Below, piece after piece: positions 1 through 9,852 of a stretch of DNA of 64,000 nt. Origin of the DNA: Luidia sarsii (lineage: Eukaryota > Echinodermata > Asteroidea > Paxillosida > Luidiidae); contig OX465103.1 of NCBI GenBank assembly GCA_949987565.1, positions 19,663,280 through 19,727,279 on the forward strand. Direction: 5' to 3'. A model generated the notes under the pieces. The model worked only from the letters and a program-made list of their open reading frames with translations. It was not told where the DNA came from and did no database searches. A program made the position numbers and the translations under genes. Position 1 is the stretch's first letter; every line of letters starts with the position of its first letter.

Positions 1-1617
1 GGACCAACAGTTTTCTCCCTAGCCAATGGTACACCCAATAGTTTACAAATAGACTGAAAGGTGGTCAACAGACTGGCACAAATGCTTCGCGAAGAACCCA
101 CGAATAAAAAATCATCAAGGTTTTGAGTCAGTGATGAAGACTGGCTCACGCGCCTGAGCTTAAACTCTAAAAACGAGCTGAATTTTTCAAACGGCGAACA
201 TGCTATGCTACACCCCATGGGTAAGCACCGATCAAAATAATACATACCCTCAAAAGTGAACCCCAAAAGCTCGTAATCATCAGGGGACACGGGAAGTAAC
301 CGAAAAGTGGATTTTACATCCGCCTTAGCTAACCATGTGCCCCGACCAGCTCGAGCTGCCAATTCCACTGCGTTGTCAAATGGAGCATAGTGAACTGTGC
401 ACAGATCTTTAGCAATAAAGTCATTAACAGACCCACCAGCAGGGAAAGACAGGTAATGGATGAGACGGAATGTATTCGGTTCCTGCTTTGGCACTAAACT
501 GATAGGGGAACATTGCAAATTGGAAAAGGGGGGGTCAACAAAAGGCCCAGCTATCCGACCCACAGAAATCTCTGATGCAAGCTTTTTCCGCACCACAGAA
601 GGGAGCTCCGCAGCTAAGGCCAAGCAACGCGAATCGCAAGCAACCCTAGGACCCTCGTAACCTAAGACAAACCCCAACTTAAACCCTTGTAACAACACAT
701 TGGCATCCTGAATTACCGGATAATTCACCAATTGGTGTTGGGAGGGCGAAATTTTTTCCTTAATTGCCTGGGGGACGAGCAAGCCCAGGGGGGTGCCCAC
801 GGCCGTCATGACATCAGGACGATTGGCATTGCATAAAAACCCCGACCACGCGTTAGCATTCTCAACAAGGCCCACAGAAACATAACCAACGTTGGGAAAA
901 AGATTTTGAGGCCCAGGATTACACTCCCCCCCAACTGACAAACAAGGCTCCAAAGACGTGGGCATCCCTAAGTTAGGGCACTGGTTAGGGCGAGGACCTC
1001 CGTCTTGTGCAGCCGATGCTGTAGGTGGGACGCCGGTGGTCACGGGCTGGCTCGGCGACACTGACGGATGGGCCGGTGGGAAGGACGCCAACGAAGCAAC
1101 AACACTCGAACATGCCCTTGAACTTGAAGCTGCCGCAGTCGACGAAGCCATCACCGGGGCGTGACCAAAAATGGTCGATGTAAGGGGAGGCACGAACAGC
1201 TCCCCGCAGTGACTAGAGGACACGGTCGCTATTAAAGCTGGTTGATTGGCCGAAAAGACTGGAGGTGCTGGGAGAAAGGCGGTTGAAGCTGCTGGTCCAA
1301 AGGATGTCAAGGCAGACGCCGCGCCTGTACCGGCCGTAGAACGGGGTGGGGCATTCTTCCCCAATTTTTTTTTGTTTCTTGGATTGCGGACGGGCTGCAA
1401 CATCCGTAAAACGGGTCGGCCGATGATGAGCCCTCGAAAGATCGGCCCGATTCATGTTATGCCGAAAGGTTGAGAAACGTGAGAAGGAGAAATGAAAATG
1501 TTCCGTAAGGAAACCTAAAACCACTCTCTGTCCTTTGGATGGCTGTGACAAAGTGGCCAATAATTCCAACCCCGCGAATACGCAGAGTCCGTAGCAACAG
1601 GGAGTCGCCCTTCCCAT
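1..1617 (-). pseudogene. DIRS/Ngaro-type retrotransposon, gag-like and RT region (partial at left edge)
   Basis: On the minus strand a frame is open from about position 1370 down to position 1 and runs off the window. It reads as the start of a DIRS/Ngaro-type reverse transcriptase: VGRIAGPFVDPPFSNLQ, then SLVPKQEPNTFRLIHYLSF, then KADVKSTFRLLPVSPDDYE (RT motif A region), and finally NLDDFLFVGSS near positions 60-120, equivalent to the usual YLDD catalytic box. The residue before LDD is Asn instead of Tyr. Upstream (1213-1617) another frame carries a basic N-terminal stretch (ARPQSKKQKK). The two frames probably meet by slippage in the A-run at about 1365-1375. The element closely resembles the plus-strand RT at 20480-21433, so both belong to one family. 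RNase H and recombinase would lie beyond the window. A working copy cannot be excluded, but the frame change argues for decay. Confidence 0.8.
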
Positions 1618-2029
1618 TGGCTGAAAGTTATCGTGCTTCTGATTTGCATGTCAATGACCTTTCACCTATGCATAATTGGCTAAAGTGGCTATGCGTAATG
1701 CATACGCCGGCTTGATTCTTTGCATAGTGAATGAAGGGCTCATCAACAGTGCGGACGGACAGCCGGGGCAACCAGGAAACTGCACATTGTTATACGCTGT
1801 GTATAAGACCTTTTACCATGTACTGATAAAAGGAATTATTGTCACTTGGCAAAGTGGCAAAATTTTGTTACTGCGTTCTAAAAAGTACATTCTATTTACC
1901 CCGGTACAACTTTCAAATTCAACAGATTAATACCAAAACATGTACAAATATAAATATACATTACAAAAAAAATCATATTAAAAATGTTTAAGAATACATC
2001 ATGTACATGAGAGTAAGAGCCACAACTAC
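1618..2029. other. Non-coding gap between two retrotransposons
   Basis: No convincing coding frame. Contains AT-rich sequence and a short CATACGCC/GCATACG motif near 1690. It may hold the 5' terminal repeat of the minus-strand DIRS/Ngaro element to its left and the 3' UTR of the LINE to its right, but I could not delimit either. Confidence 0.4.
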
Positions 2030-3315
2030 CCAAATGTCATTCAGAATGCGGATCGCTGAGGGATAAAAACTCTGTAGTGACCTATTGGATCCTGCGCTTA
2101 TTGAACGGTACCTATTACCTGATCACACAGGCTGGAAGAGGTCATGAGCTGGATGAAATGTATCACCAATAATGGACTGAGCTCTCTTCTTAACTCTAGA
2201 ATAGTACAGATCATTTAGTGATTGAAGTGCATGGGCATCGAATTATCTTACTTGCAGTACAAACGAGACGGCTGAGATGCTTCCTGTCATTGACTGTAGC
2301 GTTGCCCCACAGACAATGATTGACTGAGTCAAGACACTTTCAATCACTGCAACGTAGAATTTCAATAATAGTTTTTGACTGATGTGGAAGGACTTCAGCC
2401 GTCTCAGAAAAAACAGTCTTTGTTGAGCTTTACGAATAATACAATCCGTGTTGAAATCCCATTTTAGTTCTGCAGAGATAGTACTACCAAGATATTTGAA
2501 ATATTGCTCTCTTTTAACTTCTGACCCATTTACACATGTATGACTAAGGGAGCAATACTACATGTACATGTAGGTGGGGTTTTCCGAAAGTCCACAATAA
2601 CTTCCTTGGTCTTATTCACATTCAGTTGTAAATCATTCTCGGAACACCAGTTAATAAAAGATTGCACTTCATGTCTATATGCTGTCTCATCGTTAATAAT
2701 CAATCCAGCCACAACAAAGGAGATAGAATACAACCCTGAGGTGTACCAGTGTTAAGAACCAAGGGTTTGGAGTAATTTGTACCGATTTTGACAATCTGGG
2801 AACGGTCAAACAAGCAGTTTAAAACCCAGTTACAGATCCTGACATTTAACTCTAATGACATCAGTTTATCATACAATTTAAAAGGAGAAACAGTATTAAA
2901 AGCTGAATTAAAATCAATAAAAAGAAGTCTGGCGTAGTTAGGCGTTCTCATATCCAATAATTGCGTGCCCCGAAACAATGCAAGCTACACTGCATCTTCA
3001 ACTGACCTGTTCTTCTTATACGCAAATTGATATTGATCAAGCGCTGGAGAGATGCTAGCCGTAATATATTGTCTAATCAAAGACTCCAAACACTTGGCAA
3101 TGACTGATGTTAATGCCACAGGACGGTAATCATTAAGGCACTTGGGTGTGGTACACTTAGGCACTGGAATGATAAAAGATTTTTTGAAGACCTTTGGCAT
3201 GTGACAAACCTTTAAAGACCAATTGAATAAAGACAAAAAAACTTCACAAAGTTCATTTTTGCATGATTGCAATAAGCAGGCACTAATCCCATCCGGACCA
3301 GGTGCTTTCCTTTCC
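2030..3315 (-). pseudogene. L2/Rex1-like reverse transcriptase, C-terminal two thirds
   Basis: Frames on the minus strand join as KERKAPGPDGISACLLQSC and NDYRPVALTSVIAKCLESL (3323-2985), LLFIDFNSAFNTVSP (motif A; canonical FxDFSSAFNT) and GTPQGCILSPLL (motif B, 2978-2700). They continue as AGLIINDETAYRHEVQSF and LNVNKTKEVIVDFRK (2733-2530), followed by KYLGSTISAELKWD, KAQQRLFFLRRLKSF and the C-terminal YPSAIRILND near 2030. Between SPLL and AGLI the canonical stretch containing the YADD catalytic box (about 35-40 residues in relatives) is absent, and the frame shifts there. A further shift precedes motif B. Product is inactive. Confidence 0.82.
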
Positions 3316-3319
3316 TTAA

Positions 3320-4008
3320 CCACTTCGCGCCTGGGGGGTTTTCAGCGCCGATGACCACCATACAGGTTTTTTTTAACAATGCATCATTTTCAAATCTCGC
3401 TAAAACAATCTGAACAATATATTTCTGTTAAATAAATCGATAAGGGTATACATGTACTATGGGTACAAGAGAGTAAAACCTGGCACAATTTGGATGTCGA
3501 TGTGGCTTTTGTCAAGAGATTATCTGTTCATTGTGCGTCGTCAATGGACCGTAACGGACTTGTGTGTGTGTGCGTGTACGGTGCTGTCAATCCCTGACTG
3601 CAGACTCCAGCCTCCACTCCAGGCAGTCAAATCTTCAAGTTGGTCGGCAACAACCGAGCGTACAGATTACGGTAAGGATGTGGGGGGGAATTCCAATGCC
3701 AGACCGACGATTATTGGGCTGTGTGGCATGCAAAAACAATGTCCCCTGCGTGCTTTCAGCGGCAGCGCGGTATCCCTCGATCCTCCACAGTAAAAGTCCC
3801 ACAATTGCACAATTACTGCTGCTAATCTTGTTATTCATGTGGCAACTTGCATCAAAAAGGGTCTTTGTACTGATTCGTATTGCTTTTTTCTAAGCTGAAA
3901 AGAGTCTTTATTTAGAATGTGGAAAATAGTGGTGCCCAGATTCGGAGGGCCCCATCGCATAGTCAAGCCAATGGAGCTCCGGAGGTCGGAGGTCCCGGCG
4001 CGAAGTGG
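3320..4008. mobile_element. piggyBac-like MITE copy 1 (TTAA target duplication)
   Basis: A 689-bp segment begins CCACTTCGCGCC and ends GGCGCGAAGTGG, a perfect 12-bp terminal inverted repeat. It is flanked on both sides by TTAA (3316-3319 and 4009-4012). TTAA duplications and precise ends are typical of piggyBac-type elements. No transposase frame is present, so it is non-autonomous. Removing the element and one TTAA restores the interrupted LINE frame as ISNLKERKAPGPDG. A second copy with the same ends lies at 46276-46977, and degenerate relatives occur near 39925 and 47160. Kolobok also uses TTAA, so the superfamily call is tentative, but the insertion itself is unambiguous. Confidence 0.85.
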
Positions 4009-4012
4009 TTAA

Positions 4013-4740
4013 GGTTAGAGATAACACGGTAAGTGTCCTCCAACAAAACCTCAAACGGAGGAGTTACATCATCTTTGCAAGTCATGGATGGCCTGTTCAC
4101 AGGTCTGTCAAATCGCGCATAAAACTTGTTCAGTTTGTCAGGCAATAAAACATCATCAGCTGGTGCAGATACTGATTAAGGTTTGTATCCAGTAATTTTG
4201 TTAAAACTACACCAAAGGTCTCTAGAATTCATAGATAAAATACCATCTTCAAGTCGTCGTTGGTATCGCCGTTTAGCATCAGTTATTGCTTTTTGGACAG
4301 CATATTTCGCACGTTTCAAAGCAGAAATGTCTCCCCTTTTGAAAGCCATATGTATTGCACGGAGTGCCGAGTTCACTGAGCTGTCAAACCAGGGCTTGTC
4401 ATTAGGGTACCAAATCACTAACTTCTTGGGAATGTACAGGTTTTCACAAAAGTTGATGTAATCCAGCGTGACCTCTGCACATTCATCCAAGTCAGCTTCA
4501 CTCTGAATGAATAGATTCCAGTCTGTAGAAGTCCAGCAACCCCGAAGCCTTTGCACACTCTCTTCCGTCCATTGTGGTATAAAGCGTTTAACTGGTTTCT
4601 GGCGTTTAAGCTGCTCCTTGTATGCTGGAACCAGATGAATCACAAGGGGCACTCGTCTCAGCAATTTATACGCTCCTTTAACTGTAGTGTAACAATGGTC
4701 CAGGATTCTGTCGTCACAAGTTTTGCAGTCCACATGCTGA
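4013..4740 (-). pseudogene. L2/Rex1-like LINE: endonuclease-RT linker and RT start
   Basis: The minus-strand frame at 4733-4176 contains DCKTCDDRILDHCYTTVKGAY, RVPLVIHLVPAYKEQLKR and the family-typical NSRDLWCSFNKITGYKP. It continues (4145-4013) as FEVLLEDTYRVISNL into the MITE insertion. In related LINEs an SDH motif of the endonuclease stands just before the HLVPAY segment. Here RVPL is joined directly to VIHLVP, so the catalytic histidine block appears deleted. Confidence 0.75.
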
Positions 4741-5389
4741 TGATACTTGGGTAAGCCTTTCTTTAGGTTACAATGTTAAAATCTCCAGTAACAATGAAGA
4801 AGGAGTTTGGGTTCTCATTCTCCTGCTCAGTAATTACTGCAGCAAGCTCGTCAATAGCCACAGACGAGTTGGCATCTGGTGGAATGTACACCGCTACCAG
4901 TACAAGTGCATTTATTTCTCTAGGCAGATAAAATGGCTGACACTTAATATTTTTAAAGTTTCCAAAAGTTGTGTGTATGAATGTGAAACAATCCTGGCAT
5001 CAGTGCACCACACATTGTTCAATAAGAAGCACAAACCTCCGTCTTTTGATTTGCCGATACCCCTGAAATCGTGATCCGATCGAAAAAAGGGTAAAACCCA
5101 AGGGAGTAACCACTGAGTCAGGGACTGACGTATCCAACCAGGTCTCCGTAAAACAAAACAAAGAACAGTTCTTGTAATCTCGTCGGGAATTGATCATACA
5201 AGAAAGTTTGTAGATTTTATGTCGAAGGGACCGAACATTTGCTAGAAACATACTTGGGAGGGGTGATCTGTGGTTCCGTTGGCGCAGTCTTGACAGAACT
5301 CCACCACGTTTACCCGGCCTTCGTGCACGAAGCGGTGGTGCTTGTGTGCTGTTATACAGAAGATCCTCTCTTGGCCCAAGTTCTAACAT
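4741..5389 (-). pseudogene. L2/Rex1-like LINE: apurinic endonuclease
   Basis: The minus-strand frame starting near 5389 encodes PSMFLANVRSLRHKIYKL and CFTETWLDTSVPDS (endonuclease motifs with the catalytic Glu in TETW). After a frameshift near 4975-5000 it continues with ALVLVAVYIPPDANSS and FIVTGDFNIVT (catalytic GDFN), then stops. Such endonucleases nick target DNA to prime reverse transcription. Two frameshifts and the lost SDH block make it non-functional. The region 5390-5570 upstream looks like the element's 5' UTR. Confidence 0.75.
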
Positions 5390-5603
5390 AATGTTCAGTA
5401 AACGAGGATGAGATATACATGCTCTGGCAACTCACATCCACTGGTACGAAGCACAAGAAGTTCCTCTCTCTCATATACATGATATCCAAACAATTCAGTA
5501 AATACAGACGTTAAAAAGAAAAAATAAGAACAGCACGCAACAACGTGTCGCCATACAACGGCGCCATCTTAGTTTCAATGCAATTATTCATACACATACA
5601 TAC

Positions 5604-5751
5604 CCATTATTTTCTGTGGTGATATTATCCCTTCTTTCACATTCATACTCGTGTACCCTCTTCCTCTCGGTCTCATACAGTCTCTGATATTCCTCAGAAG
5701 TTTGTTGGGCTTTTTTGGTTTCATTCTCAAGAGAGTCTAGTCTATTTTCAG
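5604..5751 (-). CDS. Host coiled-coil gene, coding exon 4
   Basis: On the minus strand a pyrimidine-rich tract ending ACCTTCCAG (acceptor) precedes a 148-nt open exon, followed by the donor GTATGT at 5603-5598. Two exon bases complete the codon left by exon 3 (GCT, Ala). The translation begins AENRLDSLENETKKAQQ and includes YQRLYETERKRVHEYE. It is highly charged with heptad-like spacing, as in coiled coils. The exon ends in phase 2, so at least one more exon must lie beyond the left edge or undetected in 1-5603. I do not recognise the family. It is flanked directly by transposons and its codon use differs from theirs. Phase agreement across three introns is the main evidence that it is real. 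Confidence 0.75.
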
Positions 5752-6404
5752 CTGGAAGGTAAAAAAGAAAAAAAGAAATGCAGAATATTAGCTTAAGTAG
5801 AATGCATTAATATAAACAAATAAAATATAAACAAATAAATATAACAGGAAAAACTTAATGGAAACTGTTAATGATTTAATGCTAAAGATGATACATGTGA
5901 TTGAATTTTCACTGGACAATGCTGGATCAGACTTGACCACTTGCTTAACATACATGTACAGGTTGTACAAGTCCTCAAAAAAGAAGTTTCGAGTCAGTTT
6001 TCCTTTCCTTTGTTTAGAGGGCATATTATTTCCATCCTAAAATGACCTTTTTTAAATGTACAGAAATAGAAACTAACACTTGACGCATAGATTTAGCTAA
6101 CACATTTTTCTTTGGCCCGCCAACAAGTTATTCAGAGAAGTTATCACATACGGTTGTAATACCGGTATGTTGTATGAATATGGCAAAATTAGACACATCA
6201 GAAGGAAATATTGCCTATCCTGAGAAATACTGTGGAAAATAAAAAGTAGTCAAAAAGATGCACATTCCATTGGAGAATAACCATACATTCGGTTAGGGGA
6301 AAAAGTAAGGCTGGGTCGGTTCTGTTGGTCGCGGTCGGGAATTCTATTGCAGGACAATGTAAACAATAGTTGATAGCGGAGTACATCAAAACTATGGTTG
6401 ATAA
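5752..6404. other. Left end of host intron 3, no gene
   Basis: AT-rich intronic sequence with no recognisable domain. Short frames at 5788-6040 are unsupported. The 32-kb intron between exons 3 and 4 (5752-37788) is filled mostly with the transposons listed below. Confidence 0.5.
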
Positions 6405-6409
6405 GAAGT

Positions 6410-6480
6410 GTTGATAACTCAACGTATCGGGTAGTGTGTACTCTGCCCGTCGTCAGGAGACTGCTGGATTACAACTATCA
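6410..6480 (-). ncRNA. Degenerate hammerhead-ribozyme-like motif of a Penelope-like element
   Basis: Minus strand reads CCTGACGA (canonical CUGANGA core, plus positions 6450-6456), a stem CGGG...CCCG with a long loop, then ATACGTTG where a hammerhead would have GAAAC (plus 6423-6430 region). Hammerhead motifs are known in the terminal repeats of Penelope-like elements. Here the second core block is GAUA instead of GAAA, which should abolish self-cleavage. I did not fold stems I and III computationally. Confidence 0.45.
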
Positions 6481-6691
6481 CCTGTGTATAAAAGCCTGGT
6501 GGAAGTGCTGAGGTGTGGAGAATCTTTCCTGCCCAGTTTGGCCACTGGAGCATGCAGGATCTTCCCGCCCAGCGCAGTCACTGAAGATTGTAGGATATTC
6601 CTGCCAGTGAGACCACCAGAGCACGAAAGAGTTCACTAGAATGTGTCAGTGTGAGGGTGGGTGCCAAGTGTAGAGGAGACCCAGGAGGCAG

Positions 6692-7150
6692 CTAGATGTT
6701 GGGGGAAGTGGAGTTGTCTGTGGGTATAGGAGCATTAGACAGCAGCGGTCGCCAAATGTTGCTGATGTGGACTCCGATGTCTTGTGGTACCATGTAATGC
6801 TTGAAGATCTCGATGGCCTCTCTAACTCGATGTGGGTGCCATTTGTCGATACTGGTGATGAGTTCTGCATTGCCCCACTGGATTCCATGATCCTTCTCAT
6901 GTGGGTGGTTGATGATTCCAGACCTGTTGTATTCCCCCTTGCGGCCATGGGCTTTGTGTTCGTTAAGTCTGGTGGGGAGGTCCCAACCAGTCTCTCCAAC
7001 GTACACTTTGCTGCATTCGCAGGGAATCTTGTAGACACCCGGTCTGGAGGTCAGGTCAGGTCTTGTCTGTCCTTGTGGATCTGCATGTGGTTCCGGATCT
7101 TGTTGGGTGCTGTGTGGTAAACCTTGACGTCGTGTTTGTTCAAGGCTCAC
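6692..7150 (-). CDS. GIY-YIG endonuclease domain of Penelope-like element
   Basis: The 152-residue minus-strand frame contains RPGVYKIPCECSKVYVGETG, which matches the GIY...YIG core as VYK...VYVG, followed by LPTRLNEHK (conserved Arg and Glu/His region). This single-strand-nicking domain lies C-terminal to the RT in many Penelope-like elements and helps target-primed insertion. The frame begins in the linker (HTQQDPEPHADPQ is out of phase with relatives), so the true N-terminus is upstream in another frame. The CxC before KVYVGETG fits the Zn-binding linker variant. It is open over its full length but detached from an intact RT, so it is probably not functional. Confidence 0.8.
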   Translation of the reverse strand: MSLEQTRRQGLPHSTQQDPEPHADPQGQTRPDLTSRPGVYKIPCECSKVYVGETGWDLPTRLNEHKAHGRKGEYNRSGIINHPHEKDHGIQWGNAELITSIDKWHPHRVREAIEIFKHYMVPQDIGVHISNIWRPLLSNAPIPTDNSTSPNI

Positions 7151-7390
7151 TGGATCATTTGAGAGGTCCTGCCCAGATAGGGAAGTGTCACAGTGGGAGT
7201 CGTCTTGCTAGGTTGACCTTGGGAAGAGGAGACACTATGGTCATGGCGGGCTCTGGGTCTTGTGTCTTGATCTGGTGTCAGATTAGCCATTCCTCTGCAG
7301 GGCTGCCTTGATGTGACGAATCTCCTCTTGTAGGTGGTGCCCCTCGCAGATCCTGAGGCCCGAAACCTTCAAGTCTTACATGTATCTAAA

Positions 7391-8304
7391 TTCAACTGCT
7401 CATAAATGTCGTACAACAGGCAAGGAAACCTTTATTCCCTTTTCCTTCTCAAAATGAATTGTGCATACGAAAGGTCACGTTGGCTAGCAAGCTGCGCGCA
7501 CACTCATCCCATGCACAGCGCGTACACGTGCTCCATGATTGTATGCAAGCACACAGCATCACAGCCACAGTGCAAGTTGCACAATAATTTTTTTCTAAAT
7601 GAACGAAGTCAACAAACATTTCGACAAACTTTAAACAGCCAAACTGCCACATGCATTTATGATGCAACCGTACATCTGACAGTATCGTCACTTGGCATGT
7701 CTAAGTTGGGAAAAAGTGTATCCGAAAATTGCCCCCATGAGACCATGGTATCATTTCATGACTACTAAGGACCACCCTGTGGGGCCAAAATGATTACAAA
7801 GAGTAATCATGATTTTTTTCTTGTGTGTTTTTGCTTGGATATTCGCGAAACCGCCAACTGCAATCATGATGGAATCTCGGGTCCAACAGGATCAACACTA
7901 TCCTGTATCTAAGTTGGGAATAGGTGTACCAAAAAACTGCCATCACGTGACCATGACATTATCTCTCGAGTGCCATGAATTTTGCATTCATTTGGTCATA
8001 ATTACTGCTGGGCGACTTTGGATTTTTCAAAGTCGACAAGTCATTGCCCCAAAAGTTGCGGAGAGTCGACTAGTCGACAAGTATTACCTCATTGTTTAAT
8101 TATAGCTAAGCTAACGTACCCATTGCACGTGCGTGCAATATTATACACTAACAGTACAGACGGTACAGTGTACTGTACAGTACATGTGTACACTGTACAT
8201 GCATATACAGGCGTCAACAGCTTGCATGTCGGACGATTCCATTTTATTATTATTACTTGGACATTTATTTCAATGCTGCAACTCGTTTAAAAAATGCACT
8301 GTGA
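7391..8304. other. Intronic repeat-rich gap
   Basis: No gene. Two tandem-like copies of a dispersed repeat (TAAGTTGGGAATAGGTGTAC type, at about 7694 and 7905) are shared with 17320-17560 and 35940-36200. The stretch 8150-8230 holds overlapping GTACAGTGTAC/ACATGTAC palindromes. Confidence 0.55.
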
Positions 8305-8308
8305 ATTA

Positions 8309-8336
8309 ATACAATACAATACAACACAATACAATC
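8309..8336 (+). repeat. (ATACA)n microsatellite, LINE 3' tail
   Basis: Consecutive ATACA/ACACA pentamers directly after the RT 3' UTR. On the element's own strand this is a (TTGTA)n tail, as short tandem repeats commonly end CR1-type LINEs. Confidence 0.7.
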
Positions 8337-8556
8337 CTGTTATAAAAGATAGTATAGGATTAACAATGCAGAAACGTAATCAATAATTTAGTACTACAGG
8401 TTGGCAACATTTAGGTATAGGGTGAAGAGCTTTTGTTCCCTGACCTAGGGGACAGACAAACAACAAGGGGACGGACGAGACAGACGGGACAAGAACACAT
8501 TTACAGGTGTAAGACTTAAAACATGACAGTTTAAATGATGCTATCTCTAATTTTGT

Positions 8557-9852
8557 TCAATGGTACGCATTCAAGAGATATGTTTTTAGTTTTTTGTTAA
8601 AGATTTGGAGAGTTGGTGATGATTTTATGATATAATTAAGACTATTCCAGAATATTGTGCCACGTTGTATAGCACAATTTTTAAATAAAGTGGTTCTAAT
8701 GTGGTGTACAAAAAGATTTTTCCTTTTCGAACTGCGAGTATTATGGGAATGGATATCAGAGGTTAAGTTAAAGCAGGAGTTGAAACAAGCAGGTAATGCA
8801 TGGTTCATAAATTTATACAGAAATTTTCCTAAATTAAAATGGTACAGGTCATCAAATTTCAACAATTTTAGATTTGCAAATAATGGATCAGAATGCTCAT
8901 GATAATCGGTGTTAGAGATTACTCGAACGGCTCGTTTCTGAAGAAGAAACAGTTTGTTGCATTTAGAGGTAGAACTATTACTACCCCATGTGCGAACCGA
9001 GTAATTCAAATATGGTAAAATAAAAGAGTTATACAACATTAGCAGGATATTACTAGGAAGAAAATACTTCAAGCGGTTCATTATACCAATATTTTTGGAA
9101 ATTTTAGCTGTTATACATGTACCATCAATGTGATTTTTCCAAGTTAAATTCTCATCAATATGTATACCCAGAAACATATTCTTCACTTGTTTCAGATTTC
9201 CACCATTTAAGATTAAAGGGAAGGACTGAGTATACTTATACTGGCTTGCACAAAATATAATATAATTTGATTTTTGTACATTAACGCATAGTTTGTTCGC
9301 TAAAAGCCATTTAGTGATTTTCCGAAGTTCAACATTAAGGTTTTGTACTGCTAATTCTACATTTTTATCAGTGTATAATAGACTTGTATCATCTGCAAAT
9401 AAGCAATATGTTATAACATCTGATGCATTGCAGATATCATTAATATATAATAAGAATAATAAGGGACCTACTACGGAGCCCTGGGGCACACCGCAAGTAA
9501 TTGGTCGATCGACAGATTTCACGGAATCATACAAAACATATTGTTTTCTATCGCATAAATAGCTTCTAAATAGATCTAGAGCTATTCCACGGATACCATA
9601 ATGCTCCAATTTACGTATCAGGATGCCATGATTAACGGTATCAAAAGCTTTCGATAGATAAAAAAAAATACCGATAGAGAAAGTGTTACTATCGATTGCG
9701 TTACATAATTTGTTTACTACATAAGATGTCGCTAAATCAGTAGATCGACTACGTCTGAAGCCAAACTGTGATTCTGATATTTTATTTTTGTTTACAAAAG
9801 ATATTAAACGTGAATATATTAACTTTTCAAATAGTTTTGAAAAAACTGACAA
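8557..9852 (-). CDS. LINE reverse transcriptase, main body (inactive motif A)
   Basis: A 431-residue open frame with RT order intact: FSKLFEKLIYSRL, SESQFGFRRSRSTDLA, motif A GIFFYLSKAFDTVNHGI, motif B CGVPQGSVVGPLLFLLYIND and motif C CLFADDTSLLYTD. Then come WLLANKLCVNVQKSNYIIF, the thumb and the C-terminal domain, ending at LKTYLLNAYH. In motif A the canonical FLDLSKAFD has Tyr where the metal-binding Asp should be (FFYLSKAFD), so the enzyme is predicted dead even though the frame is long and clean. The listed start is internal; the protein continues upstream in the next frame (9819-10745) after a frameshift near 9850-9920. Confidence 0.85.
   Translation of the reverse strand: MSVFSKLFEKLIYSRLISFVNKNKISESQFGFRRSRSTDLATSYVVNKLCNAIDSNTFSIGIFFYLSKAFDTVNHGILIRKLEHYGIRGIALDLFRSYLCDRKQYVLYDSVKSVDRPITCGVPQGSVVGPLLFLLYINDICNASDVITYCLFADDTSLLYTDKNVELAVQNLNVELRKITKWLLANKLCVNVQKSNYIIFCASQYKYTQSFPLILNGGNLKQVKNMFLGIHIDENLTWKNHIDGTCITAKISKNIGIMNRLKYFLPSNILLMLYNSFILPYLNYSVRTWGSNSSTSKCNKLFLLQKRAVRVISNTDYHEHSDPLFANLKLLKFDDLYHFNLGKFLYKFMNHALPACFNSCFNLTSDIHSHNTRSSKRKNLFVHHIRTTLFKNCAIQRGTIFWNSLNYIIKSSPTLQIFNKKLKTYLLNAYH

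Larger units (their letters stand above)
2030..5570 (-). mobile_element. L2/Rex1-like non-LTR retrotransposon, interrupted by a TTAA MITE
   Basis: Reading right to left, the element has an apurinic endonuclease, a linker and a reverse transcriptase in the order expected for L2/Rex1-type LINEs. The 5' boundary is roughly 5570, where non-coding sequence adjoins host exon 4. The 3' coding end is near 2030, where the minus strand still encodes the family's C-terminal YRSISAGSNRSLQSFYPSAI. The copy is dead: the endonuclease is frameshifted, its SDH motif is lost, and the RT YADD box is deleted. A 689-bp DNA transposon sits inside the RT frame at 3320-4008. Assignment to L2/Rex1 rests on motif resemblance, not on a tree. 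Confidence 0.8.
6405..7390 (-). mobile_element. Penelope-like element A, 3' part
   Basis: Minus strand: from 7390 down, broken frames encode EEIRHIKAALQRNG and TLPYLGRTSQMIQ followed by ALNKHDVKVYHTAPNKIRNH. This corresponds to the segment C-terminal to the RT in Penelope-like elements. A GIY-YIG endonuclease follows (see 6692-7150), and then a terminal region with short internal repeats (about 6500-6630) and a degenerate hammerhead-like motif (6410-6480). The RT itself is absent, so this is a 5'-truncated copy. Stops near 7170 and 7290 show decay. Confidence 0.78.

Noticed and set aside
3452..3893. 113- and 109-residue frames inside the TTAA MITE (also 46456-46885)
   Set aside because: Frames are not conserved between the two MITE copies and contain no transposase motif.
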